A DNA stretch of 64,000 bases, taken from the NCBI GenBank assembly GCA_038093515.1, contig JBBPSI010000113.1, positions 20,065 through 84,064 on the forward strand. The letters run 5' to 3'. The notes below the pieces were generated by a model. It made no database searches. It saw only the letters and a program-made list of their open reading frames with translations, and had not been told where the DNA came from. Positions 20,922-30,932 of this stretch are shown piece by piece. The position numbers and the translations under genes were made by a program. Every line of letters begins with the position of its first letter. Position 1 is the stretch's first letter. Origin of the DNA: Butyriboletus loyo (lineage: Eukaryota > Basidiomycota > Agaricomycetes > Boletales > Boletaceae).

Positions 20922-21463
20922 CAGTGAGGGACAAAACTATTGCAATGTTTTGCACATTTGGATAGATTCAGATATATCTCAGAAAGGAAATTTGATAAAC
21001 TCATAAATATATATTTGGGTATATGCCCTTACATCTTGGTGTTAACATGGTGCAATAATATTATGTAATATCCCATTTCTGGCTGAGATACATCTATTTT
21101 GGTCAGACATACTCATTGCAATAGTTGTGTCCCTGCCATTTAGAAAAGTATAAAGTCACATGATTCTGTTGAAATCCTGCACAGCCACTGTACAAATCAA
21201 CAATGTCATGTGACTGTATTGTATATAAAGACCTCTGAGCTGGTACTTCACCCCCCAACATCTTCAGTAATCATGGAAGCTCTAATCTCTACTCAAACCA
21301 AACACATTCTCTCTTCACTGGATTCTGGATTATCTACCAATCAAATTTCACTCTCTTATGGTATCCATGTCAGTACTGTATCCAGACATCACTCCAAACA
21401 CCACACCCCCCTCCAGAAGTCTCTAGGTGGTTGCCCTTCCAAGCTCTCTCCAGCTAATACATA
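20922..21463 (+). mobile_element. Tc1/mariner M1 (family T3), 5' part
   Basis: It begins CAGTGAGGGACAAAACTATT after a TA in Gypsy A-4. The about 212-bp terminal repeat ends with an inverted internal copy of its own tip (CATTGCAATAGTTGTGTCCC, 21114-21133). A transposase start at 21273 reads MEALISTQTKHILSSLDSG and VSTVSRHHSKHHTPLQKS, a helix-turn-helix DNA-binding domain. Everything beyond SKLSPANTY is missing: mariner M2 begins there. Confidence 0.82.
21273..21463 (+). pseudogene. M1 transposase, first 63 codons
   Basis: Only the first helix-turn-helix domain of a Tc1-type transposase remains (LSTNQISLSYGIHVSTVSRH, then GGCPSKLSPANTY). The frame is open up to the TA where M2 begins. No catalytic residue is present. 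Confidence 0.75.
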
Positions 21464-21465
21464 TA

Positions 21466-22993
21466 CAGTGGGCAACAAAACTGTTGCAATGTTGGCAACA
21501 TTTTGATTGTTAAGCTAATAACTCAAGAACCACTAAAGGCAAACCTCCCAAACCTATCCATAGCAGAAATCCATAATGGGCTTTCCAAAAATATATACAT
21601 TGCTTATGTAATTCATTCTATATTCACAAATTAAGCAAGGGTACTCATTGCAACAGTTTTGTTGCTGACCCTATAAAATGTTAGAATCATATGTTGTGGC
21701 TGAGTATTACATAATCAATGGGTCATGTGATGCATAAGAAGTTCAACATTGTGCAAACACATCAAAACACCATCGCTTTTTCCATTACTTCCATCATGAA
21801 ATCCCTTTCTATTGAATAAACCAACCAAATCATCTCCTGCCTGGAAATGGGTCAATCCACTTGCCAGATCTCACATTCTACTGGTCTCAACCACTCTACC
21901 ATTAGTAGACTTTGCTCCAAACACTATCCAGACCTACCCAAAGCCTCTGGTGGTTGCCCATCCCTCATAACTCCCACTGACATCTGCCATGCCATTTGTC
22001 TTATTGGTACTGGGAAGGCTGAAAATGCTGTGCAGGTTACCAAAACTCTTCAGGACATCAAGAACCATCCCATCTCCCCCCAAACCATTTGTTGTCACCT
22101 CAGGAAGGCCGGTATGAAGGCTGTGGTGAAGAAGAAACGCCCCCTTCTCTCTATGCATCATAGGAGGGCAAGAATGGACTTTGCTTTAAGCCATCAGGAT
22201 TGGACTGTGGAGGACTGGAAGCATGTCATATGATCAGATGAGACCAAAATCAATTGCATTGGGTCAGATGGAAGGAAATGGGTGTGGAAAAAGGCAGGAA
22301 AGGGCCTAAGTGATAGGCTGGTGGAAGACACAGTGAAGTTTGGAGGAGGATCAGTGATGATATGGGGTTGTATGACCTGGGAAGGAGTTGGAATGGCTTG
22401 CAAGATTGATGGTAAGATGGATGCTAATCTTTATGTGCAGATCATGGATTCAGTATTATGGAAAAACTCCAGAGGACATTATCTTTCAGCAGGATAATGA
22501 CCCCAAGCATACCAGCAGGAGTGCCAAGGAGTGGTTTGCTGACAATGGATTTGAGGTCATGGTGTGGCCTGCTCAGAACACCTATGGTTTCTTCTCAAAA
22601 GAAGGCTAGCAGAGTATCCTGAGTCACCTAAGGGGGTATTGGAGTTGTTGGAGCATGTACAGGCAGAATGGGATAGGATTGGGACTGCACAGTGTCAGGA
22701 GTTGATTGAGAGTATGCCTAGAAGGATTCAGGAGGTGATTAAAGCCAAAGGAGGATATACTTCAGATACCCTTGATATCAGCAACAAAACTGTTGCAATG
22801 AGTACCCTTGCTTAATTGGTGAATATCTCCTGATATAGAATGAATTACATAAGCAATGTATATATTTTTGGAAAGCCCTTGATTATGGTGTTCTGCTATG
22901 GGTAGGTTTAGGAGGTTTGCCTTTAGTGGTTCTTGAGTTATTAGCTTAACAATCAAAATGTTGCCAACATTGCAATGGTTTTGTTGCCCACTG
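21466..22993 (+). mobile_element. Complete Tc1/mariner M2 (family T2), TA duplication
   Basis: 1528 bp bounded by TA at 21464-21465 and 22994-22995. Terminal inverted repeats are about 200 bp (21466-21667 and 22781-22993), highly similar, starting CAGTGGGCAACAAAAC. Each repeat ends internally with an inverted copy of its tip (CATTGCAACAGTTTTGTTG). It separates M1 from Copia C-1. Confidence 0.92.
21796..22770 (+). pseudogene. M2 transposase, inactivated
   Basis: From ATG at 21796 (stop after MKSLSIE) and 21847: helix-turn-helix domain (GLNHSTISRLCSKHYPDLPK), KAENAVQVTK linker, MKAVVKKKRPLLS, SDETKINCIGSDG with the first catalytic Asp, KFGGGSVMIWGCM, and FQQDNDPKHTS with the second catalytic Asp. 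There is an in-frame stop before SDETK. About 22 bp between WPAQ and HLWFLLKRRL are deleted, removing PDLNPIE and so the third catalytic Glu. Two frameshifts are also present. A DD34E Tc1-type enzyme by family, dead here. Confidence 0.88.
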
Positions 22994-22999
22994 TAATAA

Positions 23000-23993
23000 G
23001 CTAAACAATCCACTTCCCAATTTGGAAGAAATACCCAATGACAAAGATAATGACATGTCATTGGCTAATGCAGCTTATTTGGCATTTGCTGAAACTAATC
23101 TAGGAGACAATCCTAAGACTCTAGGGGAGGCTAAGGAATCACCTGAATGGCCTGAATAGGAAAAGGCTGTCCAAACTGAGCTAAATCAGTTGAAAGAAAT
23201 GGAAACTTGGGATTTAACTGATTCTCCCAACAACAGAATTCCCATAGCAAGTAAATGGGTATTTGTCAAAAATGGAGAGTTATTAAAATACACAGCATGC
23301 CTCATAGCTAAAGGATTTACCCAAAGACCAGGTATGGATTACAATGAAACCTTTTCACCTGTAGTCCAACTTGAAACAATCCAAGCAATTCTCACTCAAG
23401 CAGTCAAATATGATTGGGAAATCCAGCAAATAGATGTAAAAGGTGCTTATCTAAATGGTACCCTAAAAGAGGTTATCTATATGAGGCAACCTGAAGGTTA
23501 CAATGATGGCACAAATTGGCTATGCTGATTAATAAAAATATTATATAGATTGAAGCAGTCAGGACAAGAATGGAACAAAGAGTTGCATAAATAACTCCAA
23601 TGAAAAGGATTCCACTGACTACAATCTGATTCATGCGTCTATATCAGACAAAAAGATGGTAATATTGAAATCATCACTGTATGGGTTGACAATCTATTAC
23701 TATTTACTAATAAGTCTGACATAATGACAAAATTAAAAAAGGAACTTCAAAGCCTATTCGAGATAACCAATATGGGCAAACCATCTAAAATTGTAGGAAT
23801 AGAAATTGATCATGATAGAGAGAAGAAAAAGCTCTCAAAATCTGGCAAACTCTATCCTACAAAAAGAAAAGATGGATAAGGCCAATATTGTTGGCATGCC
23901 TATGCATCTGAATGTAAAACTTGAATTGGACTCAGAACCAAATTCTGGCATGAGTACCACATATGCATCACTTATCAGATTGCTAATGTATGC
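23000..23993 (+). pseudogene. Copia C-1 reverse transcriptase
   Basis: The plus strand reads LNQLKEMETWDLTDSPNN, KWVFVKNGELLKYTACLIAK, GMDYNETFSPVVQLETIQAI, IQQIDVKGAYLNGTLKE with the first catalytic Asp, and VIYMRQPEGY. After a stop at 23526 come YRLKQSGQEWNKEL and ITVWVDNLLLF. The last is the YVDD box with Tyr to Trp and the second Asp to Asn, so catalysis would fail even if the stops were absent. The final block is YASLIRLLMYA just before LTR D-3. Confidence 0.85.
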
Positions 23994-24699
23994 TGTAGAG
24001 AATACATATTCTCTAGGTCGCAGTCATTCCTCTTTCAGGCAATCCAGCATCTACATGCATTACAAACCATCACTTCTCACTTCCTTCCCTCCTCTTTGCT
24101 GCATTCTGTCCTATTCCAATGTTTCTGTGGTCATCAAGGTTCCATGTCAAAGTTCTGTGTGTCTGGAAATTGTTTGCCGGTAGATTCCTTCTTATTTGAT
24201 CTTGTACTTATTATATCTGATCGACTCCTATGACACCTGCTATGCTTATGTACATTCTGTCAATGATTTCCTTGATGTTTGTACTTAGTTTTCACTTATC
24301 CTTAGTATTTCAAGTCTTGGGAAATGCCCAGACTATAAAAAGGTTGTAACTACAACCTAAAATACCACTTTTTGGCTCTCCTGCCTCTCTGTGCAATTGT
24401 CTAGTCACCTGCTGTCCTTGTTCCTTGATCTTCAAGCAATACCCAACAGATTCTGCCTATCTTCTCACATTTCTGTGTCCTCTCCAGTCCATTCCACAGT
24501 GGAGGAAGTCTAGAATTATGGGTTCTCTGTGAAGGCATCAGTGGAAACGACCTTCCCTGGTGATCCTCTCTTTACTTCCTCTCTACTTCTCTTTGGGGTT
24601 GATCATATTGCACCCTTTTCTTTATTTCTTTGCTTTTGATTGGATTGAGTTCTTCCTGTGGCAGGATTCTTCACTCTCAGTCCCATCTAGTATCATTCA
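23994..24699 (+). mobile_element. Solo LTR D-3 inside Copia C-1
   Basis: 706 bp, TGTAGAGAATACATATTC to CTAGTATCATTCA, with CTATAAAAAGG near 24334. The Copia frame LLMYA / MVDMCPDFTYAV is split exactly here. The left flank TATGC and right flank ACACA do not match, so the target duplication has been lost or edited. The first 20 bases form a near-perfect hairpin (TAGAGAATA-CA-TATTCTCTA). Confidence 0.88.
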
Positions 24700-24704
24700 A
24701 CACA

Positions 24705-25346
24705 ATGGTTGACATGTGTCCAGATTTCACATATGCAGTCTCCTGACTCATGGCATTCATGGCAAACCCAAATATGGGACATTGGGCTGCTACAAAGTGT
24801 ATTCTCAGATATCTCACTGGCACACAAGATTATGCAATAACATATTCTGCCAATGAAGATACTAAGAGACCCACTACAAATTTTTATCGTTACTCAGACA
24901 CTGATTTTGCTAACCATCTGGATTGTTTATCAATATCCAGTTATTTCTTTCTGCTTAGTAATGGAACAATCATGTAGAACTCCAAAAAGCAGAACACTGT
25001 TGTATTATCTATGGCTGAAGCCAAATATACAGCACTGGCTCATGCAGAAAAAGAAGCTGCCTGGTTGAGAAATCTATTCTTAGAAATAGGTTTCCATCAG
25101 ACTGAACCAACTATTTTATTTGGTGATAATCAATTGGCCTTAGCAATAGTGAATAACAATCAATATCATCAGCATTCAAAGTACTTCAATATTTGTAGTT
25201 ATTTTATCCAAGATAAGATAAGATTAGGGTCTATCAAAATATGTTATTGTCTGACCACTCAAATGACAGCAGAAATTTTTACCAAAGTGTTATCCAAGCC
25301 AAAACACTATCAACACACTGCTGAACTCAGCCTGAGTTTGGCTTGA
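24705..25346 (+). pseudogene. Copia C-1 end of reverse transcriptase and RNase H
   Basis: Frames read MVDMCPDFTYAVS-stop, AFMANPNMGHWAATKCILRY, then RNase H: STMAEAKYTALAHAEKEAAW, FGDNQLALAIVNNNQYHQHS, and TQMTAEIFTKVLSKPKH before a stop at 25346. The last 111 codons are open. RNase H removes the RNA template during cDNA synthesis. Confidence 0.85.
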
Positions 25347-25353
25347 GGGGAAG

Positions 25354-25570
25354 TGTTGAAGCCTATATGGTCACATGGTAACAAGCTGACAGGCTGATGA
25401 CCTGACTGACCAATTATATCAAATATGTAGATCTAGTATATAAACTAGATAGTGGATTCTCAATACAATAACACATATTGCACCCAAACTCTCATCTAAG
25501 TGCATTCCACAATTGTCTCATGCCATCTAGCCCTGAGACATCATTACTATATTTGTTTGATTCCTTAACA
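25354..25570 (+). mobile_element. Copia C-1 3' LTR
   Basis: 217 bp, TGTTGAAGCCTATATGG to GATTCCTTAACA, preceded by the polypurine tract GAGGGGAAG. TATA-type TAGTATATAAACTAG near 25433. No second copy in the window. Confidence 0.85.
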
Positions 25571-26884
25571 CATGTCATGCTGCATCTGTGCACACACACT
25601 ACATACTTGTAATATCCTATATAACTGGCCCAGTAACATATGTATGTTTTTATCAAGAAGGAAGTTTATTGCCTTATTATCACCATGAAATATATCTCTG
25701 CTGCTCAAAGGCACAATATCCTCTCTCTAGCTTCTCTTGATATTTCCTCTAGGCAAATTGCATCCCATACTGGCCTAGGGAAGTCTACAGTGGCTAGGGT
25801 ACCCCAAGAGATCCAACCTGACAAGAAGAAGCTTCATGCTGGCTATTCTTCTAAGCTTACTCCTACCAACAAATGTGCTATTGTCCAGCAAATCATTACT
25901 GGCAAGGCCAAAAATGCAGTCCAGGCTACAAATTTCATCAATTTCATCATTGAACCTCCCATCCCCTTACATACAGTGAGAAATGCCCTCAAGGAGGGTG
26001 CATTTAAAGGCTGTGATGAAGAAGAAAAAATGACTTCTTCTAATCAGCCCTGGAAAAAGTTGATTTGCCTTTGCTCTCAAGTATCAATAAGGACTGAATG
26101 GGACCAAAATAAATATAATTGGATCAGATGGACTGGAGTATATGTGTGGAAAAAGAAGTGAGAGGGCCTAACTGCCAGAGAGGTTAAAGGTGTGGTTGGG
26201 TTTGGAGTAAGTTTCCTAATGGTGTGGGGTTCACTGGAATGGGGGCATTAAATGAGGTTGAGGGGAGGATGGATGGTGAACAGTATGTGTAAATTCTAGA
26301 GGAAGAATTGCTATAACACATGGAGAAATCTGGAATTTCTGAACATGATATCATTTTTCAGCAGAATAATGATCCCAAACATACCTCCAAAAGAGCCCAG
26401 AATTGGTTTGAGAAGCAAGGAATCAAGCTTCTGGGTTGGCCTGTACACTCTCCAGATCTCAATCCTATTGAACACACTTGGGGTCATCTGAAAAGATGCC
26501 TTTCAGTTTATTCAACTGCTCCTACATGGATTTATCAATTATGGGAAAGGGTGGAAAAGCAGTGGGGGAACATTTCTGTAAAAGAGTGTCAAATGTAGAT
26601 AGAAAGCATTCCTAGAAGAATCCAAGAAGTTATTAAGGCCAAGGGAGGTCATACTAAGTATTAAATACCATTTCTTATATAAAGTCAAAGAACTGTCCCA
26701 ATGAGTTGTCATTTTGATATGGCTTCTATTCAGTCAGATCTTATCCATATTGTTTGGCCCAGAGATCATTGAGAAAGGCCTTCCTTTCATACACCAATGA
26801 CCTAACCTTAGGATTAGGTGCCAACTAAATATATTGTAATTAGTAAGCAACATGCAAACATTGGGACTGTTGTTTGAGCTACTA
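25571..26884 (+). mobile_element. Tc1/mariner M3 (family T1), 5' end missing
   Basis: The right terminal repeat is present (about 26682-26884, ending TTTGAGCTACTA then TA, where the family end is GAGCCACTG). The left terminal repeat is absent: the Copia LTR abuts sequence just upstream of the transposase. The inner inverted motif (AAAGTCAAAGAACTGTCCCA) is present near 26681. Confidence 0.82.
25685..26664 (+). pseudogene. M3 transposase, shares lesions with M4 and M8
   Basis: ATG at 25685: MKYISAAQRHNILSLASLDI, RQIASHTGLGKSTVARV (helix-turn-helix), KAKNAVQATNFI. The frame then slips at GCATTTAAAGGC. A 24-bp deletion removes the WSDE region. The distal part is open: FQQNNDPKHTSKRAQNWFEK and SPDLNPIEHTWGHL. 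The second catalytic Asp of the DD34E triad (QQD) is Asn (QQN), as in M4 and M8. A stop follows VKECQM. Confidence 0.85.
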
Positions 26885-26886
26885 TA

Positions 26887-27829
26887 TTACTTGAAGTCCT
26901 ACCACCAATTTCAATTTCCCCCATATTAAATCCTGATGATATGCAACAACTGTCTCCTCAACCATCAGTCACACCTTCATCCTGGGTTATGCCTGAAAAT
27001 CCACCATTACCATTATTTTTTGACCCCCCATCTCCTGACTCAGTTCATGAAGCACAACCACCTGTATTCTCTCCTCCATATTCTGGAGTTAAAAGAGAGA
27101 CACCAGATACTGGACATAGATCATCTATATTGAATCAATACCAATACAAACATCAAATGATACCTCTTTTGGAAACTTCAGATTCATCCTTTCACTTTCT
27201 TACCTTCAACCAGAGTATATCCTGAACAAATCACTGAATTTCATAATTCTCCTCATCAACATCATCTGACACATGATGAATGTGCTTGAGGTTATCAATG
27301 TGACTTATATGATGAGTCCAATCAGGATTTACAATCTTGTGGTGTTCCAATCCCAACAATTACTGATCCAGATTTCTTACAGACAGGCAGGACTTTAATC
27401 CTCACCCTACTCACAGCTGTGTTCCATGGATTGTCCAAGACAATGCTTATGAGAATTGACCTCCAATTGAGATAGAATGTGATATACATTGAGGAATGGA
27501 TCCAATTTAGGAGGAGTCTATTCCAACTCCACAACCAGTTAATCAACTGAGACCCACAAATGAAGGAAATGACTTAGGGCAGATGTACAGCACATATTGA
27601 CTCTTTTGGATGCTTACAGAAGCTACAATGCACAGTACACACATGGGCATCCTGGACACCATTTGAAAATGAGATTTCTTTGGATGATGTTAGTTCACAC
27701 ATACCCTAAGTACCTGATGTGCCTTCTCCTGCTATAGACTATCCCTTCATGTTAGTTATGTATGTACAATATGTTGTTGTATTTGTATAGCTATAATGAA
27801 CTTGTGTGATCACTATCACTATTATTCCC
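26887..27829 (+). other. Unrecognised stretch with a P/S-rich open frame
   Basis: At 26941-27225 the plus strand has a 94-codon frame rich in Pro, Ser and His (SPQPSVTPSSWVMPENPPLP, DPPSPDSVHEAQPPVFSPPY). Further similar, stop-interrupted sequence follows to about 27720. It resembles no retroelement or mariner in the window. It may be the second ORF of the neighbouring Harbinger element or a decayed host gene; neither can be shown. Confidence 0.35.
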
Positions 27830-28480
27830 ATTGTTCATTGCATGATTTGCTCTGATAGTTGAGTAATCCTGCCATATTGCTTCAGCAATCCTATCACATA
27901 GTGCTCATGCCTTTGATGGCTCATTGTCATTTCCTTCACCATCCATATCAGCACCACCATAAGGAATTCCCATGCCACCTTCAGTGTCTTTATCTTCCTT
28001 ATCAGAGATATGACCATTGATCTGAATAAAGTTATGAATGCACACAGGGCAATAGGAATCCATCCCTTAGAGAAGGGGTATGCAGGTAGGTGCAAGTAAT
28101 AAGATCTCAACCTTTATTTTAATAATCCAAAAAGTTGTTCTATGACATTTCTTGCAGATGCATGACACAAATTAAAAAGTTCCTCCTTTAACATTGGCCT
28201 AGTGCACAATTTATCACTACTCACTTTCTTGATAAACATCATTGGTACTGTATTGCTAATAGCTGTGACTCTCCACTAACCTGACTGCAGATAGACACAC
28301 TGTTTGTCTACCCATTATGGTAATAATGCTTCATGACAGCAAGGAGCCCACCATGGATATATCTTCCCAGGGTCAATCAAATGTATTATGTGATTGATGG
28401 CTCACAATGGTGATAGCTCAGTCTCACTGGCCTTGGAACAGTGATTTAACTAACTTATACAATTGCTTTCGCACTGCTTT
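27830..28480 (-). pseudogene. PIF/Harbinger transposase relic (DDE superfamily)
   Basis: Minus-strand frames give RPMLKEELFNLCHASARNV, IEQLFGLLK-stop-RLRS, FSKGWIPIALCAFITLF and, near the end, ALCDRIAEAIWQDYSTIRAN. These match the conserved C-terminal half of Harbinger-type transposases (ELFNLRHA-R-VIER-FG-LK and RDRIA-AMW). Upstream (28300-28200) remains of the preceding block are too degraded to read. Several stops and shifts. Terminal repeats were not found. Confidence 0.7.
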
Positions 28481-28496
28481 GACATGGTCATCTTGT

Positions 28497-28918
28497 TAGA
28501 GTTGTTTATTTCGCACTCTGCAGATTATGGACTGTCTACTTAGTCATCATGTTGTGTCTTGTTGTTGTAGCACTTCAGATGTAGCTCGGAGCCCACTGCC
28601 TTAGTTCCTCAGTTTCTGACAGTGAGCTCCAGGTATGTGAAGTTAGTTCTACTTGAATATATAGTTTCTGACAGTGAGCTCCAGCTGAGAGAGTCCAGCT
28701 GCTAACACATTTCTAGAGTGTTACCTTAGTCATACTGTCAGCCACATTGTGGCGCATTATTTACAGTTGTTGTAGCGCTTCACATGTAGCTTGGAGTTCA
28801 CTGTCTTTGTCTCCCAGTTTCTGACAGTGAGCTCCAGGTATGTGAAGTTAGATTTACTCGAATATAAAGTTTCTGACAGTGAGCTCCAGCTGTGAGTTTC
28901 CAGCTGTTAACAATTGGG
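28497..28918 (-). mobile_element. Two tandem LTR J copies
   Basis: The first copy spans 28497-28709 (plus ends TGTTAGAGTTGTTT and CAGCTGCTAACA). The second, lacking about 30 bp of its start, spans 28710-28918 and ends CAGCTGTTAACA. Each contains CAGTTTCTGACAGTGAGCTC twice. The fragment at 6443-6604 shows the missing start (TTATTTCGCACTCTGCGCAT). The junction at 28918 cuts the third ORF of Gypsy B-3. Confidence 0.6.
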
Positions 28919-29389
28919 GCCATGAGTGGTGGGGCACAGAAACCCAATATGGTCATTGGACTGAAAGTAAAACTCTCTTTCCCTAGGGGCAAGAGTGACC
29001 AGGATGGGGCGGAGGACAGGGGCCAAGATGCCTGGGAGAAGCTGATCCACAATGTACCCGAAGCCTTCAACATGAAGAATGTTGAGGGTATATCCTCTAG
29101 CCTCCATCAGGGAGGTTTCCAGGGTGGTGGTGTATATGGGGGGTTGGTTGTCTGGGCAGAGGCAGGTGTGAACGGTGTGGGCAAGGGCGTAGGACTGGTA
29201 GAGACTGGCGAGGGTGCAAAGGACATAGTCTCCAGTGAAATCCATATGTTGCTTTAAAGCATATGTAGTGATGGGGTTTTCTAAAACAGTGGCATAGAGG
29301 ACATGACGTGAGGAGACTGGGAGGCATGAAGAGTGGACTGGGGGTTGAGCAGGAAGTGGGGTGTTGTTTTCTGTGGGGGGAATAGCCAT
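28919..29389 (-). pseudogene. Gypsy B-3 third ORF, truncated
   Basis: The frame MAIPPTENNTPLPAQPPVHS runs without a stop to the junction, with TTYALKQHMDFTGDYVLCTL, LDILHVEGFGYIVDQL-like residues and REREFYFQSNDHIGFLCP. The ATG at 29389 is seven bases after the pol stop TAA (29399-29397). The zinc-knuckle tail is lost at LTR J. Confidence 0.72.
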
Positions 29390-29396
29390 CTTTGTT

Positions 29397-30812
29397 TTAC
29401 GGAGAAGATGGGGAGGGAAACTCCTTGGGGTGGTGCAGCTTATAAGCCTTGAGCAAGGCCTGCGCATGGACCAGGTTCCTGTTTGGTTCCCAGGTGTTCT
29501 CAGCTGTGGAGTATCCTTTCCAGGACACAAGGAATTGGCAGCGTCCCTTGGAGCCTCAATGGGATAAGATCTTATCGATCTTGTATTCTTCATCTCCGTC
29601 TATTTCTTCCAGAGGGGGATTGGTGAAATTCGAACCATGCTCCGCTGTTTCACAATAAGGAGTCAGCAGGGACACATGGAAGACATCATGGATCTTCCAG
29701 GTCGGTGGCAATGAGAGCCTGTAAGCCACAGGAGAGACAACTTGTGTGATCTTGAACGGTCCTTCCTGTCTTGGGGCGAGCTTCTTTGACAGGTACCTGA
29801 GTTTCAGATTGCGCCCTTCCAACCAAACCTTATCTCCAGTCTTCCATGGGCGGAACTTGGAGAAGATCTGGTCCTTCATTAATCGTTGTGCCTTCTCATG
29901 GGCTTCCAAGGCTTCTGTTCGGGCTCCCATGAGTTCCGAGAGCCTGGACTCGAGGGCAGGAAGGAATGTTTTTCTGATTGGAGGATAGGATCTCAGTTTG
30001 TATCCAACCATCAGGGAGAATGGAGTCACGTTTGTTGAGGAGTGCATCATTGAGTTATGGGGAAACTCAGCCATAGGGAGCAGTTTGGCCCATTGTTCTG
30101 GATGACCATTGCAGAAGATCCATAGATAGATCTCTAATTCCTGGTTGACGTGTTTGGTTTCACCATCGGTTTGAGGATGGTACACGGAGGAGAGGGCGAG
30201 GTCATAATCAAGGAGCCTCACGAGTTCTCTGGCGAAGGCGGATGTGAACTGAGGGCCTCAGTCTGAGATGCAGTGGGAGTGGAGGCCAAATTGAAGGAAG
30301 ACAGTTTTGAAAAATAAGTTGGCGACTCCTGCTGCATTGATATCTTTGTTGCAAGCGGAATAAATTACCCCCTTCGTAAGCCCATGGTCTACCATGACCA
30401 TGACTGAATCATATCCTAAAGAGGGAGGAAGACCAGTGATGAGGTCGATGGAGACCTGTTCAAAGGGACGAGAGGCCATGCTGGCCAAAGGAGAGAGGGG
30501 AGGAATGGTCGGATGGGTATTAACCTTATGTGCCTGGCAAGTAGTGCAACTGGAAATGAAATGTCGGATGAGATTGGCCATGCCAGGCCACCAATAATCC
30601 TGCTGCACCAGGTTCTGGGTGCGGAATATCCCGCCATGACCTCCAGTGGGACTTTCGTGCAGGGAACAGATGAGGTCAACACGGGCGGCTTCCAGGATGT
30701 AGCATTTCTTTCGGAAGTAAAGGTCATTGCCGTCAAAATCCCAATCACTGGCGTTCATCTTGGGGAAGAGGGGAGAATCTTCATAGAGGGCCTGCATGCA
30801 CTGTTTGATCAT
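29397..30812 (-). pseudogene. Gypsy B-3 integrase and chromodomain
   Basis: Two open frames cover it, 30812-30258 and 30221-29556. In order: GGHGGIFRTQNLVQQDYWWPG and CTTCQAHKVNTHP (zinc-binding part); FEQVSIDLITGLPP with the first catalytic Asp; HCISD-stop-GPQF, where the second Asp region has a TGA in place of W or R; and YHPQTDGETKHVNQELEIYL with the third Glu. A GPY/F-like block (KLRYLSKKLAPRQEGPFKIT) and a chromodomain (EYKIDKILSH-stop, FLVSWKGYSTAENTWEPNRN) follow. Only a few nonsense changes disable it. Confidence 0.85.
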
Positions 30813-30932
30813 GGGATCACTGGGGGAAGAGGCGGCAATCTTTTCTGCCAGGGTGAGATCAATCTTCCTGGTGAACAGGTTCTTGGGAAGAAGGGTGACT
30901 TCCTGGTTGTCGGCAGAGGTGTCGATGTCATC

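Larger units (their letters stand above)
22996..25570 (+). mobile_element. Ty1/Copia element C-1, 3' half with LTR
   Basis: It starts at the right TA of M2 within the linker before reverse transcriptase and ends with a 217-bp 3' LTR at 25354-25570. LTR D-3 (23994-24699) is inserted in it. Gag, protease and integrase are absent. Order: reverse transcriptase, insertion, end of reverse transcriptase, RNase H, polypurine tract GAGGGGAAG, LTR. Confidence 0.9.

Noticed and set aside
21210..22815. M1 and M2 as one long mariner
   Set aside because: M2 has its own complete terminal repeats and TA flanks, and the tips of M1 (CAGTGAGGG) and M2 (CAGTGGGCAAC) differ.
28600..28900. Repeated CTGACAGTGAGCTCCAG as a possible CRISPR array
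   Set aside because: Only a few copies with irregular spacing, inside LTR-like sequence of a eukaryotic genome; the same block appears as a fragment at 6443-6604.
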